Of a DNA stretch of 64,000 nucleotides, positions 50,985 through 60,188 are shown one piece after another; the first letter of the stretch is position 1; each line of letters starts with the position of its first letter. The notes under the pieces were generated by a model that was not told where the DNA came from, searched no databases, and worked only from the letters and a program-made list of their open reading frames with translations. The position numbers and the translations under genes are program-made. Source of the DNA: Planctomycetota bacterium (GTDB taxonomy: Bacteria; Planctomycetota; PUPC01; DSUN01); assembly GCA_035384565.1 (NCBI GenBank), contig DAOOIT010000008.1, positions 1 to 64,000 of the forward strand, read 5' to 3'.

Positions 50985-52130
50985 ATGCTTTCTCCGGGCA
51001 GATGCCGCCACAGATCCGGGCCGTTGGTGGCCATTCCGGGGCAGCGACAGCGCACGGCGCACTTCGCCAGCGAGGCCGAGGCCGGCCCGCCGCCGCTCCA
51101 GTCCCCCCCAAGGCCACAGGCGCGGCCCGCCGCGGCAGGGCTCAGCCCCCGCCACCAGAAGCTCGCGCTCTGGGCGGGCGGCGCGCTCGTGGTGCTCATC
51201 GTGCTGGTCATCCTCCTGGTGTCGCCCCAGCGCGCCCCGCTCGAACTCGTGCCCAAGGGCCAGACCCTCGCCCAGGTGGTGGACGTTCGCCGCTTCCTCA
51301 ACAGCCCGCTCTACCAGATGCTCGCCGCGGCCAGCCACCCCCTGCTGGCCGCCATCGAAAGCAAGGAGGAGAAGCTGGGCATCAGCCTCCAGCGCGACGT
51401 GGCTACCATCATAGACACCGACGACAGCACGATCCTCCTGGGGCGCTTCCGGCCCGAGCGCCTCCGCGACTCCTTTGAGGAAGCCATCGAGGCGCGAGAG
51501 AAGGAGATCAACCGCAACCGCCAGGCCCCCGTGCGCCTGCTCATCCAGCAGGCCGAGGTCGAGGGCCACACCTACGCCTTCTGCAACCAGGAGGGCGTGG
51601 ACTATGCCTTCGCCGCCGCCGGCTCGAGCGTGGTCTGCTTCGGCGACCGGTGGGGCGTGCGGCGGTTCCTGAAGGGCCGCGCCGGCGTGCGGGGACGGGC
51701 GCTCGACGACCCGGCCTTCGCCGCCGCCTTCTCGCCCGCGCTGGCGCGCCGAGCCTTCCTCTACCGCCTCGAAAAGCCGGGGGCCAAGATCGTCGCCTCG
51801 AAGCTCAAGGACCTCCTCGCCGAGGCCGGCGAAGGGCTTCAGGCCGCCTTCTTCGCCGCGACGGCCGCCGGCAGGAACATCGAGCTCACCATCCGCCTGG
51901 CCGCGCGCGATGCCAAGGCCGCCGAGAGGCTCGAAGCCCAGCTCGCCAAGGCCACGGTCCAGGTCGCACTGCGCAAGCTTCTCGGCACCGATGCCGAGGT
52001 CCGCATCACCAGGGCCGAAGCCATCGTCGTCCTCGAATCCCTCACGCCCCTCGACGGCTTCGAGGAGATCATCGAGAAGGACAAGAAAGGGCAGAGCGCG
52101 AACCTGCTCCTCACCCTGCTGGCGAGTTGA
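50985..52130 (+). CDS. Hypothetical single-pass membrane protein (DUF3352-like)
   Basis: 381 residues, ATG with AGGAGGCGAGG immediately ahead. A basic, Pro-rich N-terminal segment precedes a membrane helix (about 60-80). The outside part has alternating strands and helices: LAQVVDVRRFLNSPLYQML, TILLGRFRPERLRDSFEEAI, DDPAFAAAFSPALARRAFLYRL. This pattern resembles DUF3352-type surface proteins, a weak inference. It lies 54 bases after ilvN and before the protease gene, probably in one transcript. Confidence 0.7.
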   Translation: MLSPGRCRHRSGPLVAIPGQRQRTAHFASEAEAGPPPLQSPPRPQARPAAAGLSPRHQKLALWAGGALVVLIVLVILLVSPQRAPLELVPKGQTLAQVVDVRRFLNSPLYQMLAAASHPLLAAIESKEEKLGISLQRDVATIIDTDDSTILLGRFRPERLRDSFEEAIEAREKEINRNRQAPVRLLIQQAEVEGHTYAFCNQEGVDYAFAAAGSSVVCFGDRWGVRRFLKGRAGVRGRALDDPAFAAAFSPALARRAFLYRLEKPGAKIVASKLKDLLAEAGEGLQAAFFAATAAGRNIELTIRLAARDAKAAERLEAQLAKATVQVALRKLLGTDAEVRITRAEAIVVLESLTPLDGFEEIIEKDKKGQSANLLLTLLAS

Positions 52131-52256
52131 GCAGGGGCTCCCGGTTGCGGATGCCCGATCGCAGGTCGAAGACTGGACGGTGCGCTGCATCGCAAGTTCT
52201 CCTGTACCCGCCGCCCAGGCCCTGGTGGCTCCGTGAGTTCGAGGGGATTCGCCGCG

Positions 52257-53597
52257 ATGGCCGAGCCAAGCAAGACGCCTGCCTCCCCTCCCCCCCCGCA
52301 GCATCTGCCCTTCCTCACCGTCGTGCTGCTCCTCCTGATCGCGCTCCATGCATTCCAGGGCCCGATCCGTTCGTGGGTCTCGGGGCGCTATCGCGCCCTG
52401 GCCGTCTTCGGCCGGGCGCTGGACGTATGCCTGGAGGAGTACGTCGAGCCGCGCCCAGCCTCCGAGCTCGTCCACAGCGCCGTCGAAGGAATGATCGAGG
52501 GCCTCCGGGACCGCCACAGCGCCTATCTCTCGCCGCCCGTGCATCGCCGGCTTCAGGAGAACGAGACCGACAAGTATGCCGGCCTCGGCGTTGTCATCGG
52601 TCTGACAAAGGACGAGAGGCTCGTCATCAACCAGGTCTTCGACGACTCGCCCGCCGCCCGGGCCGGCCTGCGCGCGGGCGACATCATCCTTTACGCCATC
52701 GAGCACGACCCCAACGGCCTCCGGGAGCCGGTCAAGCGCGACTTCAGCACCGTCAAGAACCTCAACCGCACCTCCAACATCCTCCGCGGGGAGAGGGGCA
52801 GCAAGGTCACCCTCGGCATCCGCAGGCCGCGCAAGCTGCCCGACCTCAAGGACGCGCCCAAGGCCAAGAACGGCGAGGAGTTCGAGGTCACGATGGTGCG
52901 AGGCGAGGTCACGCGGCCGGTCATCGAGTCGCGCCTCCTCGAGCCCGCCATCGGCTACCTGAGCCTGGGCGACTTCCCCGACGGCGCGAGCGAAAGGGTG
53001 GCCGACGGCCTGGCCGGCCTGCGCGCCAAGGGCGCACGCGGCTTCGTCTTCGACCTGCGCAACAACGACGGCGGCTTCCTCGACGAGGCCGTGCGCATCG
53101 CCGACCTCTTCCTCGCCGACGGCGTCATCGTTTCCACCCAGAACCGCAACCCCGACGAGAACCGAACCTACCACGCCACCCCCGGCGGCACGGCCGAGAA
53201 CCTGCCATTCGTGGTGCTGGTGAACGCCTTCAGCGCCAGCGCCGCCGAAGTGCTCGCCGGCTGCCTCCAGGATCGCGGCCGTGCGAAACTCGTCGGCACC
53301 AGAACCTACGGCAAGGGGGCCGTCAGCAAGCGCTTCCCCCTCGGCGACGGCTCGGGTATCCTCCTGAGCACAGGCAAGTACATCCTCCCCAAGGGGCGCT
53401 CTATCGAGGGCACCGGGCTGGAGCCCGACCTCGTCGTCCAGCCCCTGCCTCCCGACGAGCGCGAGAAACTTCGCAAGACCCTCGAGCCGGGAGCCAGGCT
53501 ACCAGACCCGCAACTCGACGCCGCCGTGAAGCTCCTGCGCGAGCAACTGGGCGAAGCGCCGCACGAGCCTCCCGTCCCGGCAGCCTCCGCCCCATAG
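52257..53597 (+). CDS. ctpA: C-terminal processing peptidase (S41 family, CtpA/Prc)
   Basis: Membrane-anchored serine protease of the envelope that trims C-termini. 446 residues from the ATG at 52257 (GAGGGG upstream); a GTG at 52233 is an alternative. One N-terminal helix (LTVVLLLLIALHAF), the PDZ domain (VINQVFDDSPAARAGLRAGDIILY), then the S41 core with GFVFDLRNNDGGFLDEAV, the catalytic Ser in AFSASAAEVLAG and the Lys in TRTYGKGAVS, which form the Ser-Lys dyad. The tail is short. Confidence 0.93.
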   Translation: MAEPSKTPASPPPPQHLPFLTVVLLLLIALHAFQGPIRSWVSGRYRALAVFGRALDVCLEEYVEPRPASELVHSAVEGMIEGLRDRHSAYLSPPVHRRLQENETDKYAGLGVVIGLTKDERLVINQVFDDSPAARAGLRAGDIILYAIEHDPNGLREPVKRDFSTVKNLNRTSNILRGERGSKVTLGIRRPRKLPDLKDAPKAKNGEEFEVTMVRGEVTRPVIESRLLEPAIGYLSLGDFPDGASERVADGLAGLRAKGARGFVFDLRNNDGGFLDEAVRIADLFLADGVIVSTQNRNPDENRTYHATPGGTAENLPFVVLVNAFSASAAEVLAGCLQDRGRAKLVGTRTYGKGAVSKRFPLGDGSGILLSTGKYILPKGRSIEGTGLEPDLVVQPLPPDEREKLRKTLEPGARLPDPQLDAAVKLLREQLGEAPHEPPVPAASAP

Positions 53598-53645
53598 ACC
53601 CGCTCGTCACCCGCCGGCTGGACGCCCGCACCGCGGCCTCGGGCA

Positions 53646-55109
53646 CTACGCGCCCGCCCCCGAATACTGCGCGGCACAGGCCGCCCGAAAGCGCCCGTAC
53701 TTGTCATCGAGGTACGCTCGCAAGTCCGGCCGCGGCGTGAAGCTCCGCTCGAACCAGACCATGCGCCGAACCGCCTCACTGAGGGAACCCATCGCCGAGG
53801 CTGCCGCGAGAAGGGCCGCCCCCTTGGCCGAATGGGCATCCGCGGCGACCCGCAACGGGCGGCCGAGCACGTCGGCACGGAGTTGGAGCCAGACGCCGCT
53901 CGCCACGGCACCCCCTGAGGCGAAGAGGGGGTCGCAGACCGGCGCACCCAGCCCGGCCAGGATGTCATAGCCCCATCGCTCGACGAAGGCCACGGCCTCG
54001 AGATGCGCGGCATAAAGCTCCGCCTTGCTGCGCGCCTTGCCCTGCACGAAGCCCCGGGCGTCGGGGTCCACGAAGGGGAAGCGCTCGCCGCGTCGCGCGA
54101 GCGGATAGAGGAGGAGCGGGTTCGGCAGGTGAGCGCTCACCTTCGCGTCGAGAGCGGCGAGTCGGCTGCCCTTGAACCTCGCCTCGAGGCATTCGCCGCC
54201 GACGTTCGAGGCCGCGCCCGGCAGCCAATGCCCTTCGGGGTGTGCGTGGGAGTAGACGCGCCCAAGGGGGTCGCGCAGCAGGGTGCGGCTGACGCCGCGC
54301 AGCACGAGCGTGGTGCCCAGGGTCGAGCACCACTGGCCCACGTCGCAGGCGCCCGAGGCCAGGAAGCCGGCCGTGCCATCGGTTGCTCCCGCCACGGCGA
54401 TGGCCAGGCGCGATAGCCCGGTCTTGTCGGCGGCCTGGGTGGTCAGCCGCGCGATCGGCTCCCCGGGCCGCACCACACGGGGCAGCTTGCCCAGCGGCAC
54501 CCCCAGGTCGGCGAAGAAGGCGGGCCACCGGCCGTCGGCTACGTCGTAGCCCGTCTTGAGCACATTCGAGGTGTCGCTGACATCGTAGTGGCCGGTCAGG
54601 CGGCCCACCAGAAAATCGGCCGCATGGCAGATTCGGGCCGCTGCGGCGAACTTGCCCGGTCGGTGGCGCGCGAGCCAGAGAATCTTGGGCAGCGCAAAGC
54701 TGGCCGAGAAGCGCGAGCCGAACTTCTCGGTGTAGACCCTGGCGGTCTCGTTGATCTCCTGGGCCTCGTCGGCGGCCCGGCTGTCGCTGTACATGATGGC
54801 GGGTAGCAGCGGCTTGCCCGCGGCGTCGGCCAGCAGCACGGTGCCCGACGTGGAGCTGACCGCGATGCGCCCGAGGGCGTCGCGCCCGTACCCGGCGGCG
54901 CTGGCCTGCGCCGAGACGGCTTGTAGGCACTTGACGGCGGCGCGCCACCAGTCCTCCGGCTGCTGCTCGTGCCAGCCGGGCTTCGGCTCGCGCGGCCTGC
55001 GGGCGAAGGGCACGCTGGCCTCGGCCGCCACTCGGCCGTCGGCGGCGCAGGCCACGGCCCGCGCCCCCTGAGTTCCCACGTCGAGTCCGATGAACAGCTC
55101 CCCTGTCAT
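53646..55109 (-). CDS. FGGY-family carbohydrate kinase
   Basis: Phosphorylates a ketose or polyol with ATP. 487 residues from the ATG at 55109, which overlaps the upstream xylB stop by 4 bases (ATGA). The FGGY N-lobe phosphate motif is IGLDVGTQGARAV; the C-lobe has GATDGTAGFLASGACDVG and STLGTTLVLRG; the adenine-site region is LFASGGAVASGVWLQLRADVLG. It lacks the GQMHG motif of xylulokinases and instead has SSTSGT at the equivalent place, so its substrate differs from that of the neighbour; a ribulose- or heptulose-type sugar is possible. Confidence 0.9.
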   Translation of the reverse strand: MTGELFIGLDVGTQGARAVACAADGRVAAEASVPFARRPREPKPGWHEQQPEDWWRAAVKCLQAVSAQASAAGYGRDALGRIAVSSTSGTVLLADAAGKPLLPAIMYSDSRAADEAQEINETARVYTEKFGSRFSASFALPKILWLARHRPGKFAAAARICHAADFLVGRLTGHYDVSDTSNVLKTGYDVADGRWPAFFADLGVPLGKLPRVVRPGEPIARLTTQAADKTGLSRLAIAVAGATDGTAGFLASGACDVGQWCSTLGTTLVLRGVSRTLLRDPLGRVYSHAHPEGHWLPGAASNVGGECLEARFKGSRLAALDAKVSAHLPNPLLLYPLARRGERFPFVDPDARGFVQGKARSKAELYAAHLEAVAFVERWGYDILAGLGAPVCDPLFASGGAVASGVWLQLRADVLGRPLRVAADAHSAKGAALLAAASAMGSLSEAVRRMVWFERSFTPRPDLRAYLDDKYGRFRAACAAQYSGAGA

Positions 55110-56614
55110 GGCGGCCCCCCAACGGGCGATTGCCGAAAGGCATCCCTCAGCAGCGGATACAAGGAGCGGAAGAAGGCGTAGCGTTCGTCGTAGCGGGCCA
55201 CGTTCTCGGCGATTGGGCCGACCATGCGGCCCACGCGGGCGATCCGGGCCGTGGCCTCCTGAAGGCTGGGAAAGACCCCCGTGCCCAGCCCGGCCAGGAT
55301 GGCGGCGCCGCAGGCCGCGGGCTCGGCCGTCTGCACGGGCGCGAGCGATGCGCCCAGGACATCGGCCAGGACTTGCTGCCACACGAGGCTCTGCGCGCCG
55401 CCGCCGGCCGCGATGATCTGCCGGGCCGAGATTCCGATGGAGCGGAAGATCTCGAGCGAGTCGCGCAGGGCGAAGGCCACGCCCTCCATCACGGCGCGCA
55501 CGAGGTGGCTGCGCTCGTGGCGGAGCGCCAGCCCGAAGAACACGCCCCGGGCGTGCGGGTCCATGTGCGGCGTGCGCTCGCCCAGGAGGTACGGCAGGAA
55601 GACCAGCCCTTCGGCCCCCGGCTCCGCCTGGGCGGCTGCCTCGGAGAACGCCGCATAGTCGAGGCCCAGGCCTCCGAAAACGCGGTCGCGCAGCCACCGC
55701 AGGCACAGCCCGGCGCTGAGCATGGCGCCCATGATGAACCAACGCCCCGGGGCCGCGTGGCAGAAGGTGTGGGTGCGAAGCTCGGGGTCATGGGATGGCT
55801 GGGCCAGCGGGGTGAAGAGCTGGCCGCCGGTGCCGATGGTGGCCAGGAGCGTGCCCGGCTCGATCACGCCGTTGCCCACGGCGCTCACGGGCTGGTCGCC
55901 CCCACCCGCCACCACGCACGCGTGAAGGGGGATGCCCGTGTCGCGGGAGGCGTGCCGCGTCACGGTGCCGCAGACCTCGTGTGACTCGCACACGCGCGGT
56001 AGCAGGTCGAGGCTCACGCCCACGGCTTGGGCCATCTCGGGCGACCAGCGTCGCCCGGCCACGTCGAAGAGCAGCGTGCTGGCGGCGTCGGTGACGTCGG
56101 TGCCCACGTGGCGGGTGAGGCGCAGGCGAATGTAGTCCTTGGGCAGCAACAGGGCGGCCGCGCGCTCGAGTGTCTCGGGCTCGTGACGGTGGAGCCAGCG
56201 AACCGTGGCGGCCATGAAGCCCGTGGCGATGGGATTGCCCGTGAGGCGGGCCAGGCGCTCGCGTCCCAGCTCGGCCACCAGTTCCGCCACTTCGGCGCCG
56301 CTGCGCCCGTCGGCCCAGATGATCGCGGGGCGGATGGGGAGCCCTTCGCGGTCAATGCATACGGTGCCGTGCATCTGGCCCGAGAGGCCCACGCCGGCGA
56401 TCTCGGCCGCGGCAACACCGGCGCGGGCGATGGCCTCCTGCGTGGTCTGACACGTGGCGCGCCACCAGGCCTGCGGTTCCTGTTCGGCCCAGCCGACACG
56501 CGGCGTGAGGATCGGGTACTCCGCCTGGGCGACCGAACGAACGCGTCCCTCGTCGTCGAGGATGGCGCTCTTGACGCTCTGCGTGCCCAGGTCAATGCCG
56601 AGGAGAAAGGGCAT
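55106..56614 (-). CDS. xylB: Xylulokinase
   Basis: Converts D-xylulose to xylulose 5-phosphate, feeding the pentose phosphate pathway. 502 residues. N-lobe motif LGIDLGTQSVKSA, the xylulokinase hallmark GLSGQMHGTV, the catalytic Asp region VVAGGGDQPVSAVGNG, and adenine-binding IIAAGGGAQSLVWQQVLADVLG. AGGAGG lies 6 bases before the ATG. First gene of a two-kinase operon with its own promoter. Together with the GH10 xylanase it suggests xylan use; no xylose isomerase is in the window. Confidence 0.94.
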   Translation of the reverse strand: MPFLLGIDLGTQSVKSAILDDEGRVRSVAQAEYPILTPRVGWAEQEPQAWWRATCQTTQEAIARAGVAAAEIAGVGLSGQMHGTVCIDREGLPIRPAIIWADGRSGAEVAELVAELGRERLARLTGNPIATGFMAATVRWLHRHEPETLERAAALLLPKDYIRLRLTRHVGTDVTDAASTLLFDVAGRRWSPEMAQAVGVSLDLLPRVCESHEVCGTVTRHASRDTGIPLHACVVAGGGDQPVSAVGNGVIEPGTLLATIGTGGQLFTPLAQPSHDPELRTHTFCHAAPGRWFIMGAMLSAGLCLRWLRDRVFGGLGLDYAAFSEAAAQAEPGAEGLVFLPYLLGERTPHMDPHARGVFFGLALRHERSHLVRAVMEGVAFALRDSLEIFRSIGISARQIIAAGGGAQSLVWQQVLADVLGASLAPVQTAEPAACGAAILAGLGTGVFPSLQEATARIARVGRMVGPIAENVARYDERYAFFRSLYPLLRDAFRQSPVGGPP

Positions 56615-56644
56615 GTGGGGCCTCCTGAGGCTCGTGCCGCTGTT

Positions 56645-56673
56645 ACGCTATCGCAAGGCAAGCGAAAGATCAA
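56645..56673 (-). promoter_or_regulatory. Promoter of the xylB operon
   Basis: Minus strand TTGATC (56673-56668), 17-base spacer, TAGCGT (56650-56645). Confidence 0.5.
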
Positions 56674-56678
56674 GCGGC

Positions 56679-56707
56679 TTGAAGCCCGGGGGCCATCGGA
56701 ATATAAT
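56679..56707 (+). promoter_or_regulatory. Promoter of the gene at 56742
   Basis: TTGAAG at 56679-56684, 17-base spacer, perfect TATAAT at 56702-56707. It stands back to back with the divergent xylB promoter, 5 bases apart. Confidence 0.65.
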
Positions 56708-56741
56708 CCGCTGCGGTCACAGTGGCCGCGGAGACGGGCTC

Positions 56742-57473
56742 GTGCACGTTGCCTGGCTGATGACTCTGGCGCTGGCCGCGACGCTCGCGGAGCCGCCCCC
56801 CGAAAGGCCGGAAGCCGAGTCCCCGGCTCCGTTCGCAGGGCTGCACATCCTCGTGCGCCTGGCGGACGATTTCCTCACGGGCCACGACCTGCGGTATGAG
56901 GGCGGGCTGTTCCGCCTGCGGCAGCGCGAGGGCGACGTGGCATTCGCCGAGGAGAGGGTGTTGCAGGTCCAGTTCGTGGACCCTCGTCGCGACGAGTTTC
57001 GGGATCCCGTCGGGCTGGCGATCCACGTGGCCCATTTGCGGCGCGGCGCGCCGCTGAAACGTCTGCTGCTCCAGCGCTTCGGCGAGGGGGTGCTCTTGCG
57101 GCCCGAGGACCCGTTGGCCGAGACGTTTCACCGGCTGGTGCCGAAGATGTGGCATCCGGACCTGGCGGCGCTGCTGTGCGCCGAGGCGGCGCGGCGCTGT
57201 TTCCTCGACCGGCGGCCGAAGGATGCCGTGATGCTCTTCGAGGCGGCGGCCGCGGCCGAGAAGGCGCGGCCCGACCATGCCTTCGTCTATGGCCTCATGC
57301 GCGTGGCAGCGCTCGCTGACTTCGCGCGGCCCGACGAGGTGCAGGCCGCCGTCCGCCAACTGGACGCGGCCTACCCGGAGCACCGAAGGGAGATCTTCAG
57401 ATTCGGTCTGGCCCTGCGCGAGGAACTGCCCGACCGCCCCGGCCCCCCCAGGATGCTCAAGGGCCTCAAGTAG
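56742..57473 (+). CDS. Hypothetical exported helical-repeat protein
   Basis: 243 residues from a GTG at 56742, the first start after the promoter. The N-terminus (VAWLMTLALAATLAE) looks like a signal peptide. The middle has beta strands with FRLRQREGDVAFAEERVLQVQFV; the C-terminal half (HPDLAALLCAEAARRCFLDR, AVMLFEAAAAAEKA, VYGLMRVAALADFARP) resembles TPR-like helical hairpins. I do not recognise a family. The gene is convergent with ribD (7-base gap). Confidence 0.72.
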   Translation: MHVAWLMTLALAATLAEPPPERPEAESPAPFAGLHILVRLADDFLTGHDLRYEGGLFRLRQREGDVAFAEERVLQVQFVDPRRDEFRDPVGLAIHVAHLRRGAPLKRLLLQRFGEGVLLRPEDPLAETFHRLVPKMWHPDLAALLCAEAARRCFLDRRPKDAVMLFEAAAAAEKARPDHAFVYGLMRVAALADFARPDEVQAAVRQLDAAYPEHRREIFRFGLALREELPDRPGPPRMLKGLK

Positions 57474-57480
57474 CGGCCCC

Positions 57481-58581
57481 TCAGAGCCAGGCTTCGATCA
57501 GAGCGTCATCGCCCACACGCCGCACAGACCAGTCTCGAGCCTCGAGCGCCTGTGCGACGGTGACCACGCCGTCGCCCTCAACTGGGGTGCGGGCGTCGCG
57601 TCCGCCGATCACCTTGGGGGCCACGAAGGCGAGCACCTTGTCTACCACGCCGGCGGCGAGTGCCGCGGCGCACAGCTCGCCGCCCCCCTCCAGGAGCACG
57701 TGGGTCATGCGGCGCAGGCCGAGCTCGGCCATCAGGGCGCGCAGGCTCACGCCGCCGCGCTGGGCGGGGAGGACGAGAATCTCCGCGCCCTTGGCCGCCA
57801 GGGCGGCGCGCCGCTCGCGTGGCGCCGCCTCGGTGGTGGCCACAATGAGCGGCGCCTCGCCGATGGTCTGCACAAGTTGGCTATAGATCGGCAGGCGGGC
57901 CTGGTCGTCGGCGACGATGCGAGCCGGCACGCGCGCGCCGGGCGGGCGCGCCGTGAGCAGCGGGTCGTCGGCCAGTGCGGTGCCCACCCCGATCAGAACG
58001 GCGTCGGCCTGGCCGCGCAGGGTATGGACGAGTTCCCGCGCCGGCGCGGAGGAGATCCAGCGCGAGTCGCCGAGGCGGGTGGCCGTCTTGCCGTCGAGGC
58101 TCATCGCCCACTTGGCGGTGACGTAGGGGAGGCCGCGCGTGGTGAGCTTCACGAAGGGAGCGTTGAGGCGCTGGGCTGCTGCCTCCAGCAAACCGACCTC
58201 GACCTCGATGCCGGCCTGGCGGAGCTGCTCGAGGCCGCGCCCCTGGTTGCGCGGGTCGGGGTCCACCATGGCCGCCACCACGCGGGAGAAGCCGGCAGCC
58301 ACGATGGCGGGCACGCAGGGCGGCGTCTTGCCGTAATGGGTGCAGGGCTCGAGAGAGACGTACAGGGTGGCACCGCGGCAGGCGTCGCCTGCGGCGGCGA
58401 TCGCGTTGGGTTCCGCATGGGGGGCGCCGAAGCGCTCGTGGAACCCCTCGCCCACGATGCGGCCGTTGCGCACCACCACCGCACCGACCATCGGGTTGGG
58501 TTCCACGCGCCCGCGCCCGCGCTCGGCAAGCTCAAGGGCGCGGCTCATGAATACGGCGGGATCAACGCCCTCACCGGCCAT
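57481..58581 (-). CDS. ribD: Riboflavin biosynthesis bifunctional deaminase/reductase
   Basis: Deaminates the first pyrimidine intermediate of riboflavin synthesis and then reduces its ribose side chain. 366 residues. The deaminase domain has the zinc ligands H55 in HAEPNA, C80 and C89 in PCTHYGKTPPC, with E57 as the proton shuttle. The reductase domain starts near 150 (KWAMSLDGKTAT) and includes VLIGVGTALADDPLL and VLLEGGGELCAAAL. It overlaps the end of the TIGR04073-like gene upstream by 11 bases and is last in that operon; no other rib gene is in the window. Confidence 0.95.
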   Translation of the reverse strand: MAGEGVDPAVFMSRALELAERGRGRVEPNPMVGAVVVRNGRIVGEGFHERFGAPHAEPNAIAAAGDACRGATLYVSLEPCTHYGKTPPCVPAIVAAGFSRVVAAMVDPDPRNQGRGLEQLRQAGIEVEVGLLEAAAQRLNAPFVKLTTRGLPYVTAKWAMSLDGKTATRLGDSRWISSAPARELVHTLRGQADAVLIGVGTALADDPLLTARPPGARVPARIVADDQARLPIYSQLVQTIGEAPLIVATTEAAPRERRAALAAKGAEILVLPAQRGGVSLRALMAELGLRRMTHVLLEGGGELCAAALAAGVVDKVLAFVAPKVIGGRDARTPVEGDGVVTVAQALEARDWSVRRVGDDALIEAWL

Positions 58582-59044
58582 AGTAACCTGAACTGGTAGG
58601 AGATCCCCCTAGCAGGCCGCTCAGGGACGACACGGGGGCAGGCGTTACTTTACCGGTCATGTAGTCCAGCTTCCGCTGGACCAGGTCCAGCGGATTCGGA
58701 GGGATGACGGCCGAGAAGACCTGCACGGTGCCGGTCACCACGTTGCCCACGCCGCGCCCGACGCCTTGGACGGTGCCGATTGTGGTCCCGTACACGATGT
58801 TCCGCTGGAACGACGTCTGGAGCACAGTCACCGGCAACTGGAGGGGCGCGGAGGCCACCTTCCATAGGCCGCCGGCAAAGCGTGTCAGAGGACTATCGCC
58901 GGTGGAGCTGGAACCCCTGTCCAGCATGCTATCGGCGATGGGTCACCCCGTGCACGCGGCAGCTTCCGCGCGGGACGCAGGGCCCGCGGCGGCGATCACC
59001 GCGAGAACGCCCAGCGCGAGAAGCCAGCGGGTTCTCGTACCCAT
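58571..59044 (-). pseudogene. TIGR04073-family exported protein interrupted by an in-frame TGA
   Basis: Read from the ATG at 59044 (AAGGAG 7 bases upstream) the frame encodes a signal peptide (LLALGVLAVIAAAGPASRA), then meets TGA at 58945-58943, and continues in the same frame with SMLDRGSSSTGDSPLTRFAG and a TIGR04073-type core (YGTTIGTVQGVGRGVGNVV, VQVFSAVIPPN). Without the stop it would be a 157-residue exosortase-system-associated protein like its neighbour. The internal ATG at 58927 has no ribosome binding site and would lack the signal peptide. It may be a recent nonsense mutation, an assembly error or readthrough (TGAC context is leaky). Confidence 0.75.
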
Positions 59045-59112
59045 AGCTCGTCTCCTTGCCTCTCGGGCCGCCCAGAGGCACATGGCGACAGCAAATCGCC
59101 AAGAACGCTAAC

Positions 59113-59145
59113 ATTATAGCAGCCGCGCGCCAAAGTTCCAGTCAA
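59113..59145 (-). promoter_or_regulatory. Promoter-like box upstream of the interrupted TIGR04073 gene
   Basis: Minus strand: TTGACTGGAAC begins at 59145 and TATAAT lies at 59118-59113, preceded by TGC (extended -10). The TTGACT-to-TATAAT spacing is 21 bases, too long for a normal -35, while TGGAAC is 16 bases away. The same box recurs at 60187-60219. Confidence 0.5.
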
Positions 59146-59184
59146 ATCTGCCGGAATTTTCGTTGACGGCGTCGGCGGGCGCCG

Positions 59185-59622
59185 TCAGGGCCGCGTGATA
59201 TCCGACGGGGGACGCAGCGGCGGCAAGGCGCGCTCACCCAGCTTCTTGTTGTAGATCGGGAGGACGTCGCTGGGCAGGGGGAACGTCACGACCTCGAGCG
59301 CGCCGGCCCCCAGACGCACGATGCCATTGCCCAGCCCCTCGGCGCCGCCGGCGAAGATGCCATAGATCGCGTTGTGCTCTCCCGCCACGCGCAGCATGGT
59401 GGCAGGGATTTCCAGGGGTGAGATCACGATGTTGCACACGCCGCGGGTGAGCCGAGATAGCGGGCCCATCCCCGGGAGCCGCGGCGTTTCTGCGCTGGTG
59501 GCGGCCTCGCCGGGATGGCCCGCCCCCGGCGGCGTGCCCTCCTCGATGGCCGAAGCAGACGCGGCCAGCAGAAGCGCCGTCACGAGGCCAAGACCGATGG
59601 GAGGCCACACCTTCCGGCTCAT
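59185..59622 (-). CDS. Exosortase-system-associated protein, TIGR04073 family
   Basis: 145 residues from the ATG at 59622 with AAGGAG 7 bases upstream. Signal peptide (GLGLVTALLLAASASAIEE) followed by the family core: LSRLTRGVCNIVISPLEIPATML, HNAIYGIFAGGAEGLGNGIVRLG, LEVVTFPLPSDVLP. This family occurs in bacteria with exosortase/PEP-CTERM surface systems; its function is not known. It is translationally coupled to the gene before it (ATGA overlap) and is a paralogue of the interrupted copy that follows. Confidence 0.85.
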   Translation of the reverse strand: MSRKVWPPIGLGLVTALLLAASASAIEEGTPPGAGHPGEAATSAETPRLPGMGPLSRLTRGVCNIVISPLEIPATMLRVAGEHNAIYGIFAGGAEGLGNGIVRLGAGALEVVTFPLPSDVLPIYNKKLGERALPPLRPPSDITRP

Positions 59623-60188
59623 TTCTGGTCTCCTTGCGTTGCGGGCGGCCCGAGCCTGTCCGACCGAGGCGGAGCGCCGGCCCGCCGGCCGCGCGGCTCC
59701 ACCGCCCGTATCTTCCACACGGCACCGACCTTCACGACCCAGTAGTCGAAAAGCTCCTCATCGCCCTCGTGGGCAACAACCACCGGGAATCGCAGCCCGC
59801 CTTCGGGCGCCGGCTGCGGGGCCTGCCATTCGATGCCAAGCGCTGCTTCGGCCTCGGCCCGGAGCTGCTTGCGGAACCCCTCGGGGCCGAGCCGCGCGAG
59901 GTGCGCCTCGCGGGCCGCCAGGGCCTCGCCCGTGAAGCAGCGCAGGTACGCCGCCACGTCCGCCCCGGCCATCGCGCGCCACGAGTCGCTGATCGGGTGC
60001 GACTGGGGCATCGAGTCGGGCGTAGGCGCCCCCGCACTCTTGCGCGGCGCTGGCCAGCCCAACGCCATTCCGAGCGCCACCGCCAGCCCCAGGGCCACGG
60101 CCCCGAGCAGCAATTGGAGGCGCCAGTCGGCCATCAGCCGATAGGCCCATCCTGCCGTGGCCGCACCCTGGCTCTGCTCCTCCGACAT
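59619..60188 (-). CDS. Hypothetical single-pass membrane protein
   Basis: 189 residues. One membrane helix (about 27-46, LLLGAVALGLAVALGMALGW), a short Pro/Ser linker and a compact alpha+beta domain (ISDSWRAMAGADVAAYLRCFTG, FPVVVAHEGDEELFDYWVVKVG) that resembles SnoaL/NTF2-like or DUF4878-type folds, a tentative reading. The ATG at 60188 overlaps a TATAAT box, so if that promoter is used the real start would be the ATG at 60134. Its stop overlaps the TIGR04073 gene start by 4 bases. Confidence 0.7.
   Translation of the reverse strand: MSEEQSQGAATAGWAYRLMADWRLQLLLGAVALGLAVALGMALGWPAPRKSAGAPTPDSMPQSHPISDSWRAMAGADVAAYLRCFTGEALAAREAHLARLGPEGFRKQLRAEAEAALGIEWQAPQPAPEGGLRFPVVVAHEGDEELFDYWVVKVGAVWKIRAVEPRGRRAGAPPRSDRLGPPATQGDQK

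Noticed and set aside
53646..55742. Start of the FGGY kinase at 55742
   Set aside because: The first 210 codons are an off-frame shadow of xylB; the kinase phosphate motif begins right after the ATG at 55109.
58943..58945. TGA as a selenocysteine codon
   Set aside because: It lies between a signal peptide and a structural family core with no redox motif, and no selenoprotein context is visible.
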